Positions 25,987 through 35,236 of a stretch of 64,000 bases of DNA are shown piece by piece (position 1 is the first letter of the stretch; the number at the start of each line of letters is the position of its first letter). Origin of the DNA: Streptomyces sp. NBC_00691 (GTDB lineage Bacteria; Actinomycetota; Actinomycetes; Streptomycetales; Streptomycetaceae); contig NZ_CP109007.1 of the NCBI RefSeq assembly GCF_036226665.1, forward strand, positions 2,148,501-2,212,500. The letters run 5' to 3'. The notes beneath the pieces are model-generated. The model saw only the letters and a list, made by a program, of their open reading frames with translations. It ran no database searches and was not told the DNA's origin. A program made the position numbers and the translations under genes.

Positions 25987-27225
25987 GTGCGAAACCGTTC
26001 GATGCTCATACTCACCACCGCGGTCACCGCGGGAGCACTCACCCTCACCGCCTGTGGTTCGCGCGACGACAAGGGGGCCGAGAAGGGCGGCGACGGCGGC
26101 AACGTCACCGTGACCATCGGTCTCGACGCGCCCCTCACGGGTGAGCTGTCCGCCCTCGGCCTCGGCATCAAGAACTCCGCCGACCTCGCGGTCAAGACCG
26201 CCAACGAGAAGGCCTACGTCAAGGGCGTGACCTTCAAGCTGGAGTCCCTGGACGACCAGGCGCAGCCCTCCGCCGGCCAGCAGAACGCGACCAAGTTCGT
26301 CGCCGACAAGGGCGTCCTCGGCGTCGTCGGCCCGCTGAACTCCTCCGTCGCCGAGTCGATGCAGAAGGTCTTCGACGACGCGAAGCTGGTGCAGGTCTCC
26401 CCGGCCAACACCAACCCGGCGCTGAGCCAGGGCATCAACTGGAGCACCGGCGAGAAGAAGCGGACCTACAAGTCCTACTTCCGCACCGCCACCACGGACG
26501 CCATCCAGGGCCCGTTCGCCGCCCAGTACGTCTTCAAGGAGGCCAAGAAGACCAAGGCCTTCATCATCGACGACAAGAAGACCTACGGCGCCGGCCTCGC
26601 GGGCACCTTCAAGGGCGAGTTCGAGAAGCTCGGCGGCAAGGTCCTCGGCACCGAGCACATCAACCCCGACACCAAGGACTTCTCCGCGGTCGCGACCAAG
26701 GTGAAGAGCTCCGGCGCCGATGTCGTCTACTACGGTGGCGAGTACCCGGCCGCCGGCCCGCTGGCCAAGCAGATCAAGGAGGCCGGCGCGAAGGTCACCG
26801 TCGTCGGCGGTGACGCGATCTACAGCCCCGAGTACGTGAAGCTCGGTGGCGCGGCCGCGACCGAGGGCGACATCGCCACCTCGGTCGGCGCGCCGATCGA
26901 GTCCCTCGACTCCGCCAAGGAGTTCCTGGCCAACTACAAGGCCAAGGGCTACAAGGAGGCCTACGAGGCCTACGGCGGTTACGCCTACGACTCCACCTGG
27001 GCGATCATCGAGGCCGTCAAGAAGGCCGTCGACGGCAACAGCGGCAAGCTCCCCGACGACGCCCGCGCCAAGGTCGTCGAGGCCATGCAGGGTGTCTCCT
27101 TCGAGGGCGTGACCGGCAAGGTCTCCTTCGACGAGTTCGGTGACACCACCAACAAGCAGCTGACGGTCTACAAGGTCGAGGGCGGCGCCTACAAGCCGGT
27201 CAAGTCCGACACCTTCGGCGGCTGA
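25987..27225 (+). CDS. livK: Branched-chain amino acid ABC transporter, substrate-binding lipoprotein
   Basis: 412 residues with a lipoprotein signal (lipobox LTAC, Cys23) and a type I periplasmic-binding fold of the Leu/Ile/Val-binding family: TIGLDAPLTGELSALGLGIK, GVVGPLNSSVAESMQKVFDD, LVQVSPANTNPALS and AEYAYDSTWAI-like text near residue 335 (GYAYDSTWAIIEAV). It captures the amino acid outside the membrane and hands it to LivHM. GTG start with AAAGGA upstream. First gene of the liv operon; the 97-base gap to livH is larger than between the other genes, which often lets the binding protein be made in excess. Confidence 0.93.
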   Translation: MRNRSMLILTTAVTAGALTLTACGSRDDKGAEKGGDGGNVTVTIGLDAPLTGELSALGLGIKNSADLAVKTANEKAYVKGVTFKLESLDDQAQPSAGQQNATKFVADKGVLGVVGPLNSSVAESMQKVFDDAKLVQVSPANTNPALSQGINWSTGEKKRTYKSYFRTATTDAIQGPFAAQYVFKEAKKTKAFIIDDKKTYGAGLAGTFKGEFEKLGGKVLGTEHINPDTKDFSAVATKVKSSGADVVYYGGEYPAAGPLAKQIKEAGAKVTVVGGDAIYSPEYVKLGGAAATEGDIATSVGAPIESLDSAKEFLANYKAKGYKEAYEAYGGYAYDSTWAIIEAVKKAVDGNSGKLPDDARAKVVEAMQGVSFEGVTGKVSFDEFGDTTNKQLTVYKVEGGAYKPVKSDTFGG

Positions 27226-27322
27226 TCAACCCCACCACTCAGCACCACCTTCACCGCGCGGGGGGCCGCACCTGGCTCCCCGCGCGGTGTCACATCCGTC
27301 GAAAGTCTCGGAGGACAATGCG

Positions 27323-28252
27323 GTGAACGAACTGCCGCAGCAGCTGGTCAACGGCCTGCTACTGGGATCCATGTACGGGCTCGTCGCCGTCGGCTACACG
27401 ATGGTCTACGGCATCGTCCAGCTCATCAACTTCGCCCATGGCGAGATCTTCATGACCGGCGGCTTCGGGGCGCTCACGGTCTGGCTCATCCTGCCCGGCG
27501 GCACCAGCATGTGGGTCGCACTGCCCATCATGATCATCGGTGCCGTGATCGTCGCGACCACCATAGCCGTCGGAGCGGAACGGTTCGCCTACCGTCCGCT
27601 CCGGGGTGGCCCACGCCTCGCCCCCCTCATCACGGCCATCGGTCTCTCGCTCGCCCTGCAGTACGCGGTGTGGGTGTGGTACCCCGAGGCGAAGTCCGCC
27701 CGGACCTTCCCGCAGATCCCCGGCGGCCCGATCGAGCTCGGCCCCATCACCATCCAGACCGGCGACGTCTTCCTCCTGATCGCCGCCCCGATCTGCATGG
27801 CCGTCCTCGCCTTCTTCGTCATGCGCACCCGCGTCGGTCGCGGCATGCAGGCCACGGCGCAGGACCCGGACACCGCGAAGCTCATGGGTGTCAACACGGA
27901 CCGGATCATCGTGATCGCGTTCGCTCTCGGTGCCGCGATGGCCGCCGTCGGCGCCGTCGCCTACGGCCTCAAGTACGGCGTCGTCGACTACAAGATGGGC
28001 TTCCTCCTCGGACTCAAGGCCTTCACGGCCGCCGTCCTCGGCGGCATCGGCAACATCTACGGAGCCATGATCGGCGGAGTCGTCCTCGGTATCGCCGAGA
28101 CCATGGCGACGGCGTACATCAGCCACATCCCCGGTATGGAGCAGCTCGGCGGCCAGTCCTGGGCCGACGTCTGGGCCTTCGTACTCCTCATCGTCGTACT
28201 CCTCGCCCGGCCACAAGGCCTCCTGGGCGAGCGCGTCGCGGACAGGGCGTGA
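27323..28252 (+). CDS. livH: Branched-chain amino acid ABC transporter permease LivH
   Basis: 309 residues, eight or so membrane helices. LLLGSMYGLVAVGYTMVYG, INFAHGEIFMTGGF and TAAVLGGIGNIYGAMIGGV (in part the EAA-like loop that docks to the ATPases) are LivH hallmarks. The GTG at 27323 has GGAGG 9 bases upstream; an ATG five bases earlier is out of frame and quickly stops. It pairs with LivM to form the membrane channel. Its stop overlaps a GTG in the livM frame. Confidence 0.93.
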   Translation: MNELPQQLVNGLLLGSMYGLVAVGYTMVYGIVQLINFAHGEIFMTGGFGALTVWLILPGGTSMWVALPIMIIGAVIVATTIAVGAERFAYRPLRGGPRLAPLITAIGLSLALQYAVWVWYPEAKSARTFPQIPGGPIELGPITIQTGDVFLLIAAPICMAVLAFFVMRTRVGRGMQATAQDPDTAKLMGVNTDRIIVIAFALGAAMAAVGAVAYGLKYGVVDYKMGFLLGLKAFTAAVLGGIGNIYGAMIGGVVLGIAETMATAYISHIPGMEQLGGQSWADVWAFVLLIVVLLARPQGLLGERVADRA

Positions 28253-28257
28253 GCACC

Positions 28258-30090
28258 ATGACCACCATCTCCGAGAACCCCCAGGCAGCGTCGGTCTCCC
28301 CGCAGAACGAGACGACCGGCCTCCTCGGCTTCGTGCCGGCCAAGGCCGCTCGCGCACTCGTCCTGGGCGGCGCCGTCCTCACCGTCGCCAGCTGTTTCCT
28401 CTCGTGGACCTGGACGCCCACGTTCCCCGGCGACCTCACGTTCTACGGATCCCCGGCCGGCCTCCAGCTCCAGGTCCTGGTGCTGGGTCTGATCACCACC
28501 CTCTTCGCCCTCTCCTCGTACGGCGTCAAGGGCACCCGCTGGCTGACCCCGGCCGGCGGCGACGCGGCCGTCAAGTTCGCCGCGCTCGCCGCCTTCGGCA
28601 CCACCTGGTACACCGTCGCCGCCATCAGCATCACGCTGGGCGGGCCGGTCAACCTGGAGCCGGGCGGCGCGATCGTCGCGTTCGCCACCCTGATCACCCT
28701 GCTCGGCGCCCTCGCGCTCCCCTTCGAGCGGCCCAAGGTGCTGCCCGTGGACCCCGAGGACACCGGCTGGGACCAGTTCAAGCACCGCGCAGGCAACGGC
28801 TGGACGGTCTTCAAGGGCGCCTTCGCCACGACCGGCCCCGCCCGCAAGCTGCCCCCGATGCACTCCGCCCTCGAGATCCTGATCATCACGGGCATCCTCG
28901 CGGTGGCACTCGGCGTCTTCACCTACGGTGTCGGCACCGAGTACGACGAGCTGTTCCTCGGCTTCCTGATCACGGCCGGCCTCGGCTTCGCCGCGGTCAA
29001 CAAGTCGGGCCTCATGCAGCAGGCCACGCAGCTCACCAAGAAGCACCAGAACCTCACCATCGCGGGCGCGTTCACCGCGGCGGCGCTGTTCCCCTTCACC
29101 CAGACCGACGACCAGTACGCGACGCTCGGCGTCTATATCCTGATCTTCGCCACGGTCGCCCTGGGCCTGAACATCGTCGTCGGCCTCGCCGGGCTCCTCG
29201 ACCTCGGTTACGTCGCCTTCCTCGGCGTCGGCGCCTACGCGGCCGCCCTCGTCTCGGGCGCCCCGACCTCGCCGTTCGGTGTGCACTTCCCCTTCTGGGC
29301 CGCCATCCTGGTCGGCGCCGGAGCCTCCCTGGTCTTCGGTGTCCTCATCGGCGCCCCGACCCTGCGCCTGCGCGGCGACTACCTCGCCATCGTGACGCTC
29401 GGTTTCGGTGAGATCTTCCGTATCGCCGTCATGAACACCGACGGCACCTCGGGTCCGGACATCACCAACGGCTCCAACGGCATCGCGTCCATCCCGAACC
29501 TGAGCATCCTCGGATTCGACTTCGGCGCCGAGCACTCGATCGCCGGATTCACCATCGGCCGCTTCGCGAACTACTTCTTCCTGATGCTGCTGATCATGGC
29601 GGTCGTCGTCATGGTCTTCCGCCGCAGCGGCGACTCCCGCATCGGGCGCGCCTGGGTCGCCATCCGCGAGGACGAGACCGCCGCGCTCGCCATGGGCATC
29701 AACGGCTTCCGGGTCAAGCTCATCGCCTTCGCGCTCGGCGCCTCGCTCGCCGGCCTCGCCGGCACCGTGCAGGCCCACGTGACCTACACGGTGACGCCGG
29801 AGCAGTACCTGTTCGCCGGTCCGATCCCGCCCAACTCCGCCTTCCTGCTCGCGGCCGTCGTGCTCGGCGGCATGGGCACGATGAGCGGCCCGCTGGTCGG
29901 TGCCTCGCTGCTCTTCCTCATCCCGAACAAGCTCCAGTTCATGGGCGAGTACCAGCTCTTCGCCTTCGGCGTCGCGCTCATCCTGCTCATGCGCTTCCGC
30001 CCGGAAGGCATGATCGCCAACCGGCGCAACCAGCTGGAGTTCCACGAGAACGACGAGACGCCCGCCACGCTCGCCAAGGCAGGTGCCTGA
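28258..30090 (+). CDS. livM: Branched-chain amino acid ABC transporter permease LivM (long form)
   Basis: 610 residues, against about 425 in E. coli. The C-terminal half (about 295-600) is the standard permease: GLNIVVGLAGLLDLGYVAFL, APTLRLRGDYLAIVTLGFGE, RIGRAWVAIREDETAALAMG and SAFLLAAVVLGGMGTMSGPL. The first 290 residues add about seven hydrophobic helices with a cytoplasmic loop between them, a feature I know from actinobacterial LivM. The ATG at 28258 is used, with AGGG 11 bases upstream; the GTG at 28249 (overlapping the livH stop) is an equally in-frame alternative. Partner of LivH, LivG and LivF. Confidence 0.9.
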   Translation: MTTISENPQAASVSPQNETTGLLGFVPAKAARALVLGGAVLTVASCFLSWTWTPTFPGDLTFYGSPAGLQLQVLVLGLITTLFALSSYGVKGTRWLTPAGGDAAVKFAALAAFGTTWYTVAAISITLGGPVNLEPGGAIVAFATLITLLGALALPFERPKVLPVDPEDTGWDQFKHRAGNGWTVFKGAFATTGPARKLPPMHSALEILIITGILAVALGVFTYGVGTEYDELFLGFLITAGLGFAAVNKSGLMQQATQLTKKHQNLTIAGAFTAAALFPFTQTDDQYATLGVYILIFATVALGLNIVVGLAGLLDLGYVAFLGVGAYAAALVSGAPTSPFGVHFPFWAAILVGAGASLVFGVLIGAPTLRLRGDYLAIVTLGFGEIFRIAVMNTDGTSGPDITNGSNGIASIPNLSILGFDFGAEHSIAGFTIGRFANYFFLMLLIMAVVVMVFRRSGDSRIGRAWVAIREDETAALAMGINGFRVKLIAFALGASLAGLAGTVQAHVTYTVTPEQYLFAGPIPPNSAFLLAAVVLGGMGTMSGPLVGASLLFLIPNKLQFMGEYQLFAFGVALILLMRFRPEGMIANRRNQLEFHENDETPATLAKAGA

Positions 30091-30092
30091 AC

Positions 30093-31132
<1,040 letters not shown>

Positions 31133-31136
<4 letters not shown>

Positions 31137-31849
31137 CCGCACTGCTCGAAGTCGAGGACCTGCGCGTCGCCTACGGAAAGATCGAGGCCGTCAAGGGCAT
31201 CTCCTTCTCCGTCGAGGCCGGTGAGGTCGTCACCCTCATCGGCACCAACGGCGCCGGGAAGACCACCACCCTGCGGACCCTCTCCGGGCTCCTCAAGCCG
31301 GTCGGCGGCCAGATCAAGTTCGAGGGCAAGTCCCTCCGCAAGATCCCCGCGCACAAGATCGTCTCGCTGGGTCTGGCCCACTCCCCCGAGGGCCGGCACA
31401 TCTTCCCCCGCATGACGATCGAGGAGAACCTCCTCCTCGGCGCCTTCCTCCGGAAGGACACCGCGGGCATCGCCAAGGACGTCCAGCGCGCCTACGACCT
31501 CTTCCCGATCCTGGGCGAGCGTCGCAAGCAGGCGGCCGGCACGCTCTCCGGCGGTGAGCAGCAGATGCTCGCCATGGGCCGGGCGCTGATGTCCCAGCCG
31601 AAGCTGCTCATGCTCGACGAGCCCTCCATGGGCCTCTCGCCGATCATGATGCAGAAGATCATGGCGACCATCGCCGAGCTGAAGGCCCAGGGCACCACGA
31701 TCCTGCTCGTCGAGCAGAACGCCCAGGCCGCGCTCGCCCTCGCGGACCACGGTCACGTGATGGAGATCGGCAAGGTCGTGCTCTCGGGCACCGGTCAGAA
31801 CCTGCTCCACGACGAGTCCGTCCGCAAGGCGTACCTCGGCGAGGACTGA
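31133..31849 (+). CDS. livF: Branched-chain amino acid ABC transporter ATPase LivF
   Basis: 238 residues, standard length. Walker A GTNGAGKT (37-44), Q-loop region LAHSPEGRHIFPRMTIEENL, signature TLSGGEQQMLAMGRAL, Walker B LLMLDEPSMGLSP and H-loop-equivalent LLVEQN. The ATG overlaps the livG stop (ATGA), so translation is coupled. Forms the ATPase heterodimer with LivG. Last gene of the operon, followed within 25 bases by a strong terminator. Confidence 0.94.
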
Positions 31850-31872
31850 CCCACCCGGTCGGCACCACGGAC

Positions 31873-31910
31873 AGAAGGCCCGCCCCACAGAGTCGTGGGG
31901 CGGGCCTTCT
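31873..31910. terminator. Bidirectional terminator between livF and the ANTAR regulator
   Basis: A perfect 16-bp stem (31873-31888 pairing with 31895-31910) with loop AGAGTC, in the 88-base gap between convergent genes. The arms begin AGAAGG and end CCTTCT, so both strands carry a short pyrimidine run after the stem. Confidence 0.92.
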
Positions 31911-31937
31911 CCGTACGGGTACGGCGAGGCGGGCGGG

Positions 31938-32591
31938 CTACTGGCCCTTGGCCGCCTTCTTCTCCTCGGCGTCCTCGATGACCGCCTCGGCGACCTGCTG
32001 CATGGACATGCGGCGGTCCATGGACGTCTTCTGGATCCAGCGGAACGCGGCCGGCTCCGTCAGCCCGTACTGGGTCTGCAGGACGGACTTGGCGCGGTCG
32101 ACCAGCTTGCGGGTCTCCAGGCGCTGGGAGAGGTCGGCGACCTCCTGCTCCAGGGCGCGCAGTTCGGAGAAGCGGGAGACGGCCATCTCGATGGCCGGCA
32201 CCACGTCGCTCTTGCTGAACGGCTTCACCAGGTACGCCATGGCGCCGGCGTCGCGGGCCCGCTCGACGAGCTCGCGCTGCGAGAAGGCGGTGAGCATGAG
32301 GACCGGGGCGATGGACTCGCCGGCGATCTTCTCGGCGGCCGAGATGCCGTCGAGGACGGGCATCTTCACGTCGAGGATGACGAGGTCGGGGCGGTGCTCG
32401 CGGGCGAGCTCGACGGCCGTGGCACCGTCACCGGCCTCGCCGACGACCGTGTAGCCCTCTTCCTCCAGCATCTCTTTGAGGTCGAGGCGGATGAGGGCCT
32501 CGTCCTCGGCGATGACGACGCGGGTCGTCAGCGGCGGGACGTGCGACGCGTCGGCGTCGTCGGCGGGCTGGGGCGACTCGGGGGCGGTCAC
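31938..32591 (-). CDS. ANTAR-domain response regulator (PdtaR-like)
   Basis: 217 residues. Receiver domain at about 24-140 with acidic pocket EDE (residues 29-31), phosphoacceptor Asp74 in LVILDVKMPVLDG, Thr in LTAF and Lys in YLVKPF. The ANTAR domain (about 150-208; KLVDRAKSVLQTQYGLTEPAA) binds tandem hexaloop stems in RNA to relieve termination. Closest recalled relative is M. tuberculosis PdtaR (Rv1626), paired with the histidine kinase PdtaS. No kinase gene is adjacent. The GTG at 32591 has GAGGAG 5 bases upstream. Targets must be structured transcripts elsewhere. Confidence 0.92.
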   Translation of the reverse strand: MTAPESPQPADDADASHVPPLTTRVVIAEDEALIRLDLKEMLEEEGYTVVGEAGDGATAVELAREHRPDLVILDVKMPVLDGISAAEKIAGESIAPVLMLTAFSQRELVERARDAGAMAYLVKPFSKSDVVPAIEMAVSRFSELRALEQEVADLSQRLETRKLVDRAKSVLQTQYGLTEPAAFRWIQKTSMDRRMSMQQVAEAVIEDAEEKKAAKGQ

Positions 32592-32689
32592 GGGGGCTCC
32601 TCGTTGCGGGGCAAGTACTGCTCCCCTGAGCCTACCTAGCTCCTGTAATGTGGTGCCCCGCAGGGGCGGCAACGCCCTCGCTTTCCAAG

Positions 32690-32764
32690 GCCCCAGTACT
32701 CCAACTGGTCAGAGAGGCCGCTCTCAAACAGCGGACAGTGTGGGTTCGAATCCCACCTGGGGCA
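32690..32764 (+). tRNA. tRNA with anticodon CAA (Leu), short variable loop
   Basis: 75 bases folding as a cloverleaf. Acceptor stem GCCCCAG/CTGGGGC has 7 perfect pairs; anticodon stem CCGCT/AGCGG has 5 perfect pairs with loop CTCAAAC (anticodon CAA at 32715-32717 ... see loop positions 32723-32729, anticodon 32725-32727). T-arm is GTGGG/CCCAC with loop TTCGAAT; discriminator base A; CCA is not encoded. The D-stem has only 3 pairs (CTC/GAG). The anticodon reads the leucine codon UUG, but the variable loop is only 5 bases (ACAGT), whereas leucine tRNAs normally carry a long variable arm. It therefore may be misassigned, unusually charged, or degenerate. Confidence 0.8.
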
Positions 32765-32873
32765 CTTTTCCTTCGATTCGAAGGTCGACGAGCAGTCAGT
32801 GATCGTCACCCACACGCGTGAACCCTGCCGATTCGTACGCGGCATCGCCGCCACAGCAGGCAACGTCGACCGT

Positions 32874-33659
32874 GTGTACGACATCGGAACGCGCCAACGG
32901 GCCCTCACCCTGCTGCGAAGCGGCGCGAAGAACGCGGCCGTCGCCCGGACACTGAACATCCCGCCTGGCACGATCGGCTCCTGGAAGCACGCGGACCGCG
33001 CCAAGCGCGGCGAGTGCCCGGGGAGGGTCGACCGCCCCCTCTGCCCGCGGTGCGACGGACGCGAGCTCGACGAAGCCGCGTACGCCTATCTTCTCGGGCT
33101 GTACCTCGGTGACGGGCACATCAGTCACCCCCGGCAACACCGGGTGCCGAGCCTGCGGATCACACTCGACGACGCCTGGCCCGGAGTACAGCAGGAAGCC
33201 ATGACGGCCGTACGCACGGTGTTCCCCGACAACACGGCCTCCTGGGCACGGAAGACCGGGTGTCGCGACGCCAAGGTGCACTCCAAGCACCTCGTCTGCC
33301 TCTTCCCGCAGCACGGGCCCGGCAAGAAGCACGAGCGTGCCATCGTCCTCGAACCATGGCAGCGGGAGATCGTCGACGCTCACCCGTGGCCGTTCGTCCG
33401 AGGACTGATCCATTCCGACGGATCGCGCGTCGTCAACTGGACGGAGAAGACGATCGGCGGCCGAAGGAAGCGGTACGAGTACCCCCGCTACTTCTTCACC
33501 AACACCTCGGACGACATAGCTCGGCTGTACACCGACACGCTGGACCGTGTCGGTGTGGCCTGGCGGAGCAGGCTCCGGGCGACCGGGGCGCACGATGTCT
33601 CGGTGGCGCGACGTGATGCCGTCGCCCTGCTGGACGCGCACGTCGGCCCCAAGCACTGA
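32874..33659 (+). CDS. Helix-turn-helix protein with two LAGLIDADG-like motifs
   Basis: 261 residues. Residues 1-40 are a helix-turn-helix (YDIGTRQRALTLLRSGAKN then AAVARTLNIPPGTIGSWKH). A CPRC pair (near 58) follows. Then AYLLGLYLGDGHI (about 70) and, about 110 residues later, WPFVRGLIHSDGSRV (about 177) fit the two LAGLIDADG helices, each ending in the metal-binding acidic residue. This matches a family I recall as widespread in Streptomyces, annotated only as HTH proteins. LAGLIDADG enzymes are homing endonucleases or intron maturases, but here no intron or intein is visible. GTG at 32874 is chosen because relatives begin (M/V)YDIGTR; a GTG at 32799 is the alternative. It starts 110 bases after the tRNA. 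Confidence 0.78.
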   Translation: MYDIGTRQRALTLLRSGAKNAAVARTLNIPPGTIGSWKHADRAKRGECPGRVDRPLCPRCDGRELDEAAYAYLLGLYLGDGHISHPRQHRVPSLRITLDDAWPGVQQEAMTAVRTVFPDNTASWARKTGCRDAKVHSKHLVCLFPQHGPGKKHERAIVLEPWQREIVDAHPWPFVRGLIHSDGSRVVNWTEKTIGGRRKRYEYPRYFFTNTSDDIARLYTDTLDRVGVAWRSRLRATGAHDVSVARRDAVALLDAHVGPKH

Positions 33660-33662
33660 CCC

Positions 33663-35090
33663 CTACGTCAGCGACTCCCCGATGTGGTGGACCCGCACCA
33701 GGTTCGTCGAGCCCGCTACTCCCGGCGGGGAGCCGGCCGTGATGACCACGATGTCGCCCTGCCGGCAGCGACCGATACGCAGCAGTTCCTCCTCCACCTG
33801 GGCCACCATCGCGTCCGTCGAGTCGACGTGCGGGCCGAGGAAGGTCTCGACGCCCCAGGTGAGGTTGAGCTGGGAGCGGGTCGCCGGGTCCGGGGTGAAG
33901 GCGAGCAGCGGGATCGGCGAGCGGTAGCGGGAGAGCCGCTTGACCGTGTCGCCGGACTGCGTGAAGGCCACGAGGAACTTGGCTCCGAGGAAGTCGCCCA
34001 TCTCCGCGGCCGCGCGGGCCACCGCACCGCCCTGGGTGCGGGGCTTGTTCCGCTCGGTCAGCGGCGGGAGGCCCTTGGCGAGGACGTCCTCCTCGGCCGC
34101 CTCGACGATGCGGCTCATGGTGCGGACCGTCTCGATCGGGTAGCGCCCGACACTGGTCTCGCCGGAGAGCATCACGGCGTCGGTGCCGTCGATGACGGCG
34201 TTGGCGACGTCGGAGGCCTCCGCGCGGGTGGGCCGGGAGTTGTCGATCATCGAGTCGAGCATCTGCGTGGCGACGATGACCGGTTTGGCGTTCCGCTTGG
34301 CGAGCTTGACGGCGCGCTTCTGGACGATCGGCACCTGCTCCAGGGGCATTTCGACGCCCAGGTCGCCGCGGGCGACCATGATGCCGTCGAAGGCGGCGAC
34401 GATCTCCTCGATGTTCTCGACGGCCTGCGGCTTCTCGATCTTGGCGATGACGGGCAGCCGGCGGCCCTCCTCGTCCATGATCCGGTGGACGTCGTCGATG
34501 TCCCGGGCGCTGCGGACGAAGGAGAGCGCGATGACGTCGGCGCCGATGCGCAGCGCCCAGCGCAGGTCCTCGATGTCCTTCTCGGAGAGGGCGGGGACGG
34601 AGACGGCGACACCGGGCAGGTTGAGGCCCTTGTTGTCGGAGACCATGCCGCCCTCGACGACGAGGGTGTTCACCCGGGGTCCGTCGACGGAGGTGACCTC
34701 CAGGGTGACGCGGCCGTCGTCGACGAGGATGCGCTCACCGGCGGTGACGTCGGCGGCGAGGCCGGCGTAGGTCGTTCCGCAGCAGTGGCGGTCGCCCTCC
34801 ATCGGCTCGACGGTGATGGTGAACTCGTCTCCGCGTTCAAGGAGTACGGGGCCTTCGCGGAAGCGGCCGAGTCGAATCTTCGGGCCTTGAAGGTCGGCGA
34901 GGACACCGACGCTGCGGCCGGTCTCGTCGGAGGCTTTGCGTACGCGCTGGTAGCGCTCCTCGTGCTCGGCGTACGAGCCGTGGCTGAGGTTGAAGCGGGC
35001 CACGTCCATTCCGGCCTCGATCAACGACTTGATCTGGTCGTATGTTTCGGTGGCGGGCCCAAGGGTACAAACGATTTTCGCTCGGCGCAT
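33663..35090 (-). CDS. pyk: Pyruvate kinase
   Basis: 475 residues. It converts phosphoenolpyruvate and ADP to pyruvate and ATP. Seen are AKIVCTLGPATETYD, the substrate residues in MDVARFNLSHG, VLADLQGPKIRLG, the catalytic-lysine segment VIAKIEKPQAVENI, the metal and substrate loop MVARGDLGVEMPLEQV and the C-terminal regulatory domain with FTQSGDTVKRLSRYRSPIPL. Complete. The start is at 35090, with an inverted repeat 54-80 bases upstream (separate entry). It ends 3 bases from the end of the convergent HTH/LAGLIDADG gene. Confidence 0.96.
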   Translation of the reverse strand: MRRAKIVCTLGPATETYDQIKSLIEAGMDVARFNLSHGSYAEHEERYQRVRKASDETGRSVGVLADLQGPKIRLGRFREGPVLLERGDEFTITVEPMEGDRHCCGTTYAGLAADVTAGERILVDDGRVTLEVTSVDGPRVNTLVVEGGMVSDNKGLNLPGVAVSVPALSEKDIEDLRWALRIGADVIALSFVRSARDIDDVHRIMDEEGRRLPVIAKIEKPQAVENIEEIVAAFDGIMVARGDLGVEMPLEQVPIVQKRAVKLAKRNAKPVIVATQMLDSMIDNSRPTRAEASDVANAVIDGTDAVMLSGETSVGRYPIETVRTMSRIVEAAEEDVLAKGLPPLTERNKPRTQGGAVARAAAEMGDFLGAKFLVAFTQSGDTVKRLSRYRSPIPLLAFTPDPATRSQLNLTWGVETFLGPHVDSTDAMVAQVEEELLRIGRCRQGDIVVITAGSPPGVAGSTNLVRVHHIGESLT

Positions 35091-35143
35091 GCTCCGAGCC
35101 TAGGCCTTACCCACCAGTAGCGAGTTGGCAGGACATGACTACT

Positions 35144-35170
35144 CAACAACCTTTCCGTGAAAGGCTGTTG
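35144..35170. promoter_or_regulatory. Inverted repeat upstream of pyk
   Basis: Two 12-base arms, CAACAACCTTTC and GAAAGGCTGTTG, with one mismatch around a 3-base centre (CGT). It lies 54-80 bases upstream of the pyk start codon in an AT-richer stretch. The narrow centre and modest GC content favour an operator over a terminator. A TTGTCA hexamer at its upstream edge on the minus strand could be a -35 box. Confidence 0.45.
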
Positions 35171-35187
35171 ACAAGTCTTGAATCTGT

Positions 35188-35228
35188 GCGCCGGGGTGCT
35201 CCGATGAGCGATTTGCGCGCCCCGGCGC
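35188..35228 (-). terminator. Likely terminator of the SIMPL-domain gene
   Basis: GCGCCGGGG (35188-35196) pairs with CCCCGGCGC (35220-35228), 9 perfect G-C-rich pairs around a 23-base loop, 9 bases past the stop of the SIMPL gene. Confidence 0.5.
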
Positions 35229-35236
35229 CCCCTGTC

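Noticed and set aside
32653..32667. Small hairpin GCCCC-GCA-GGGGC before the tRNA, considered as an ANTAR target or attenuator
   Set aside because: Only five pairs and no second hexaloop stem, which ANTAR targets require; left unassigned.
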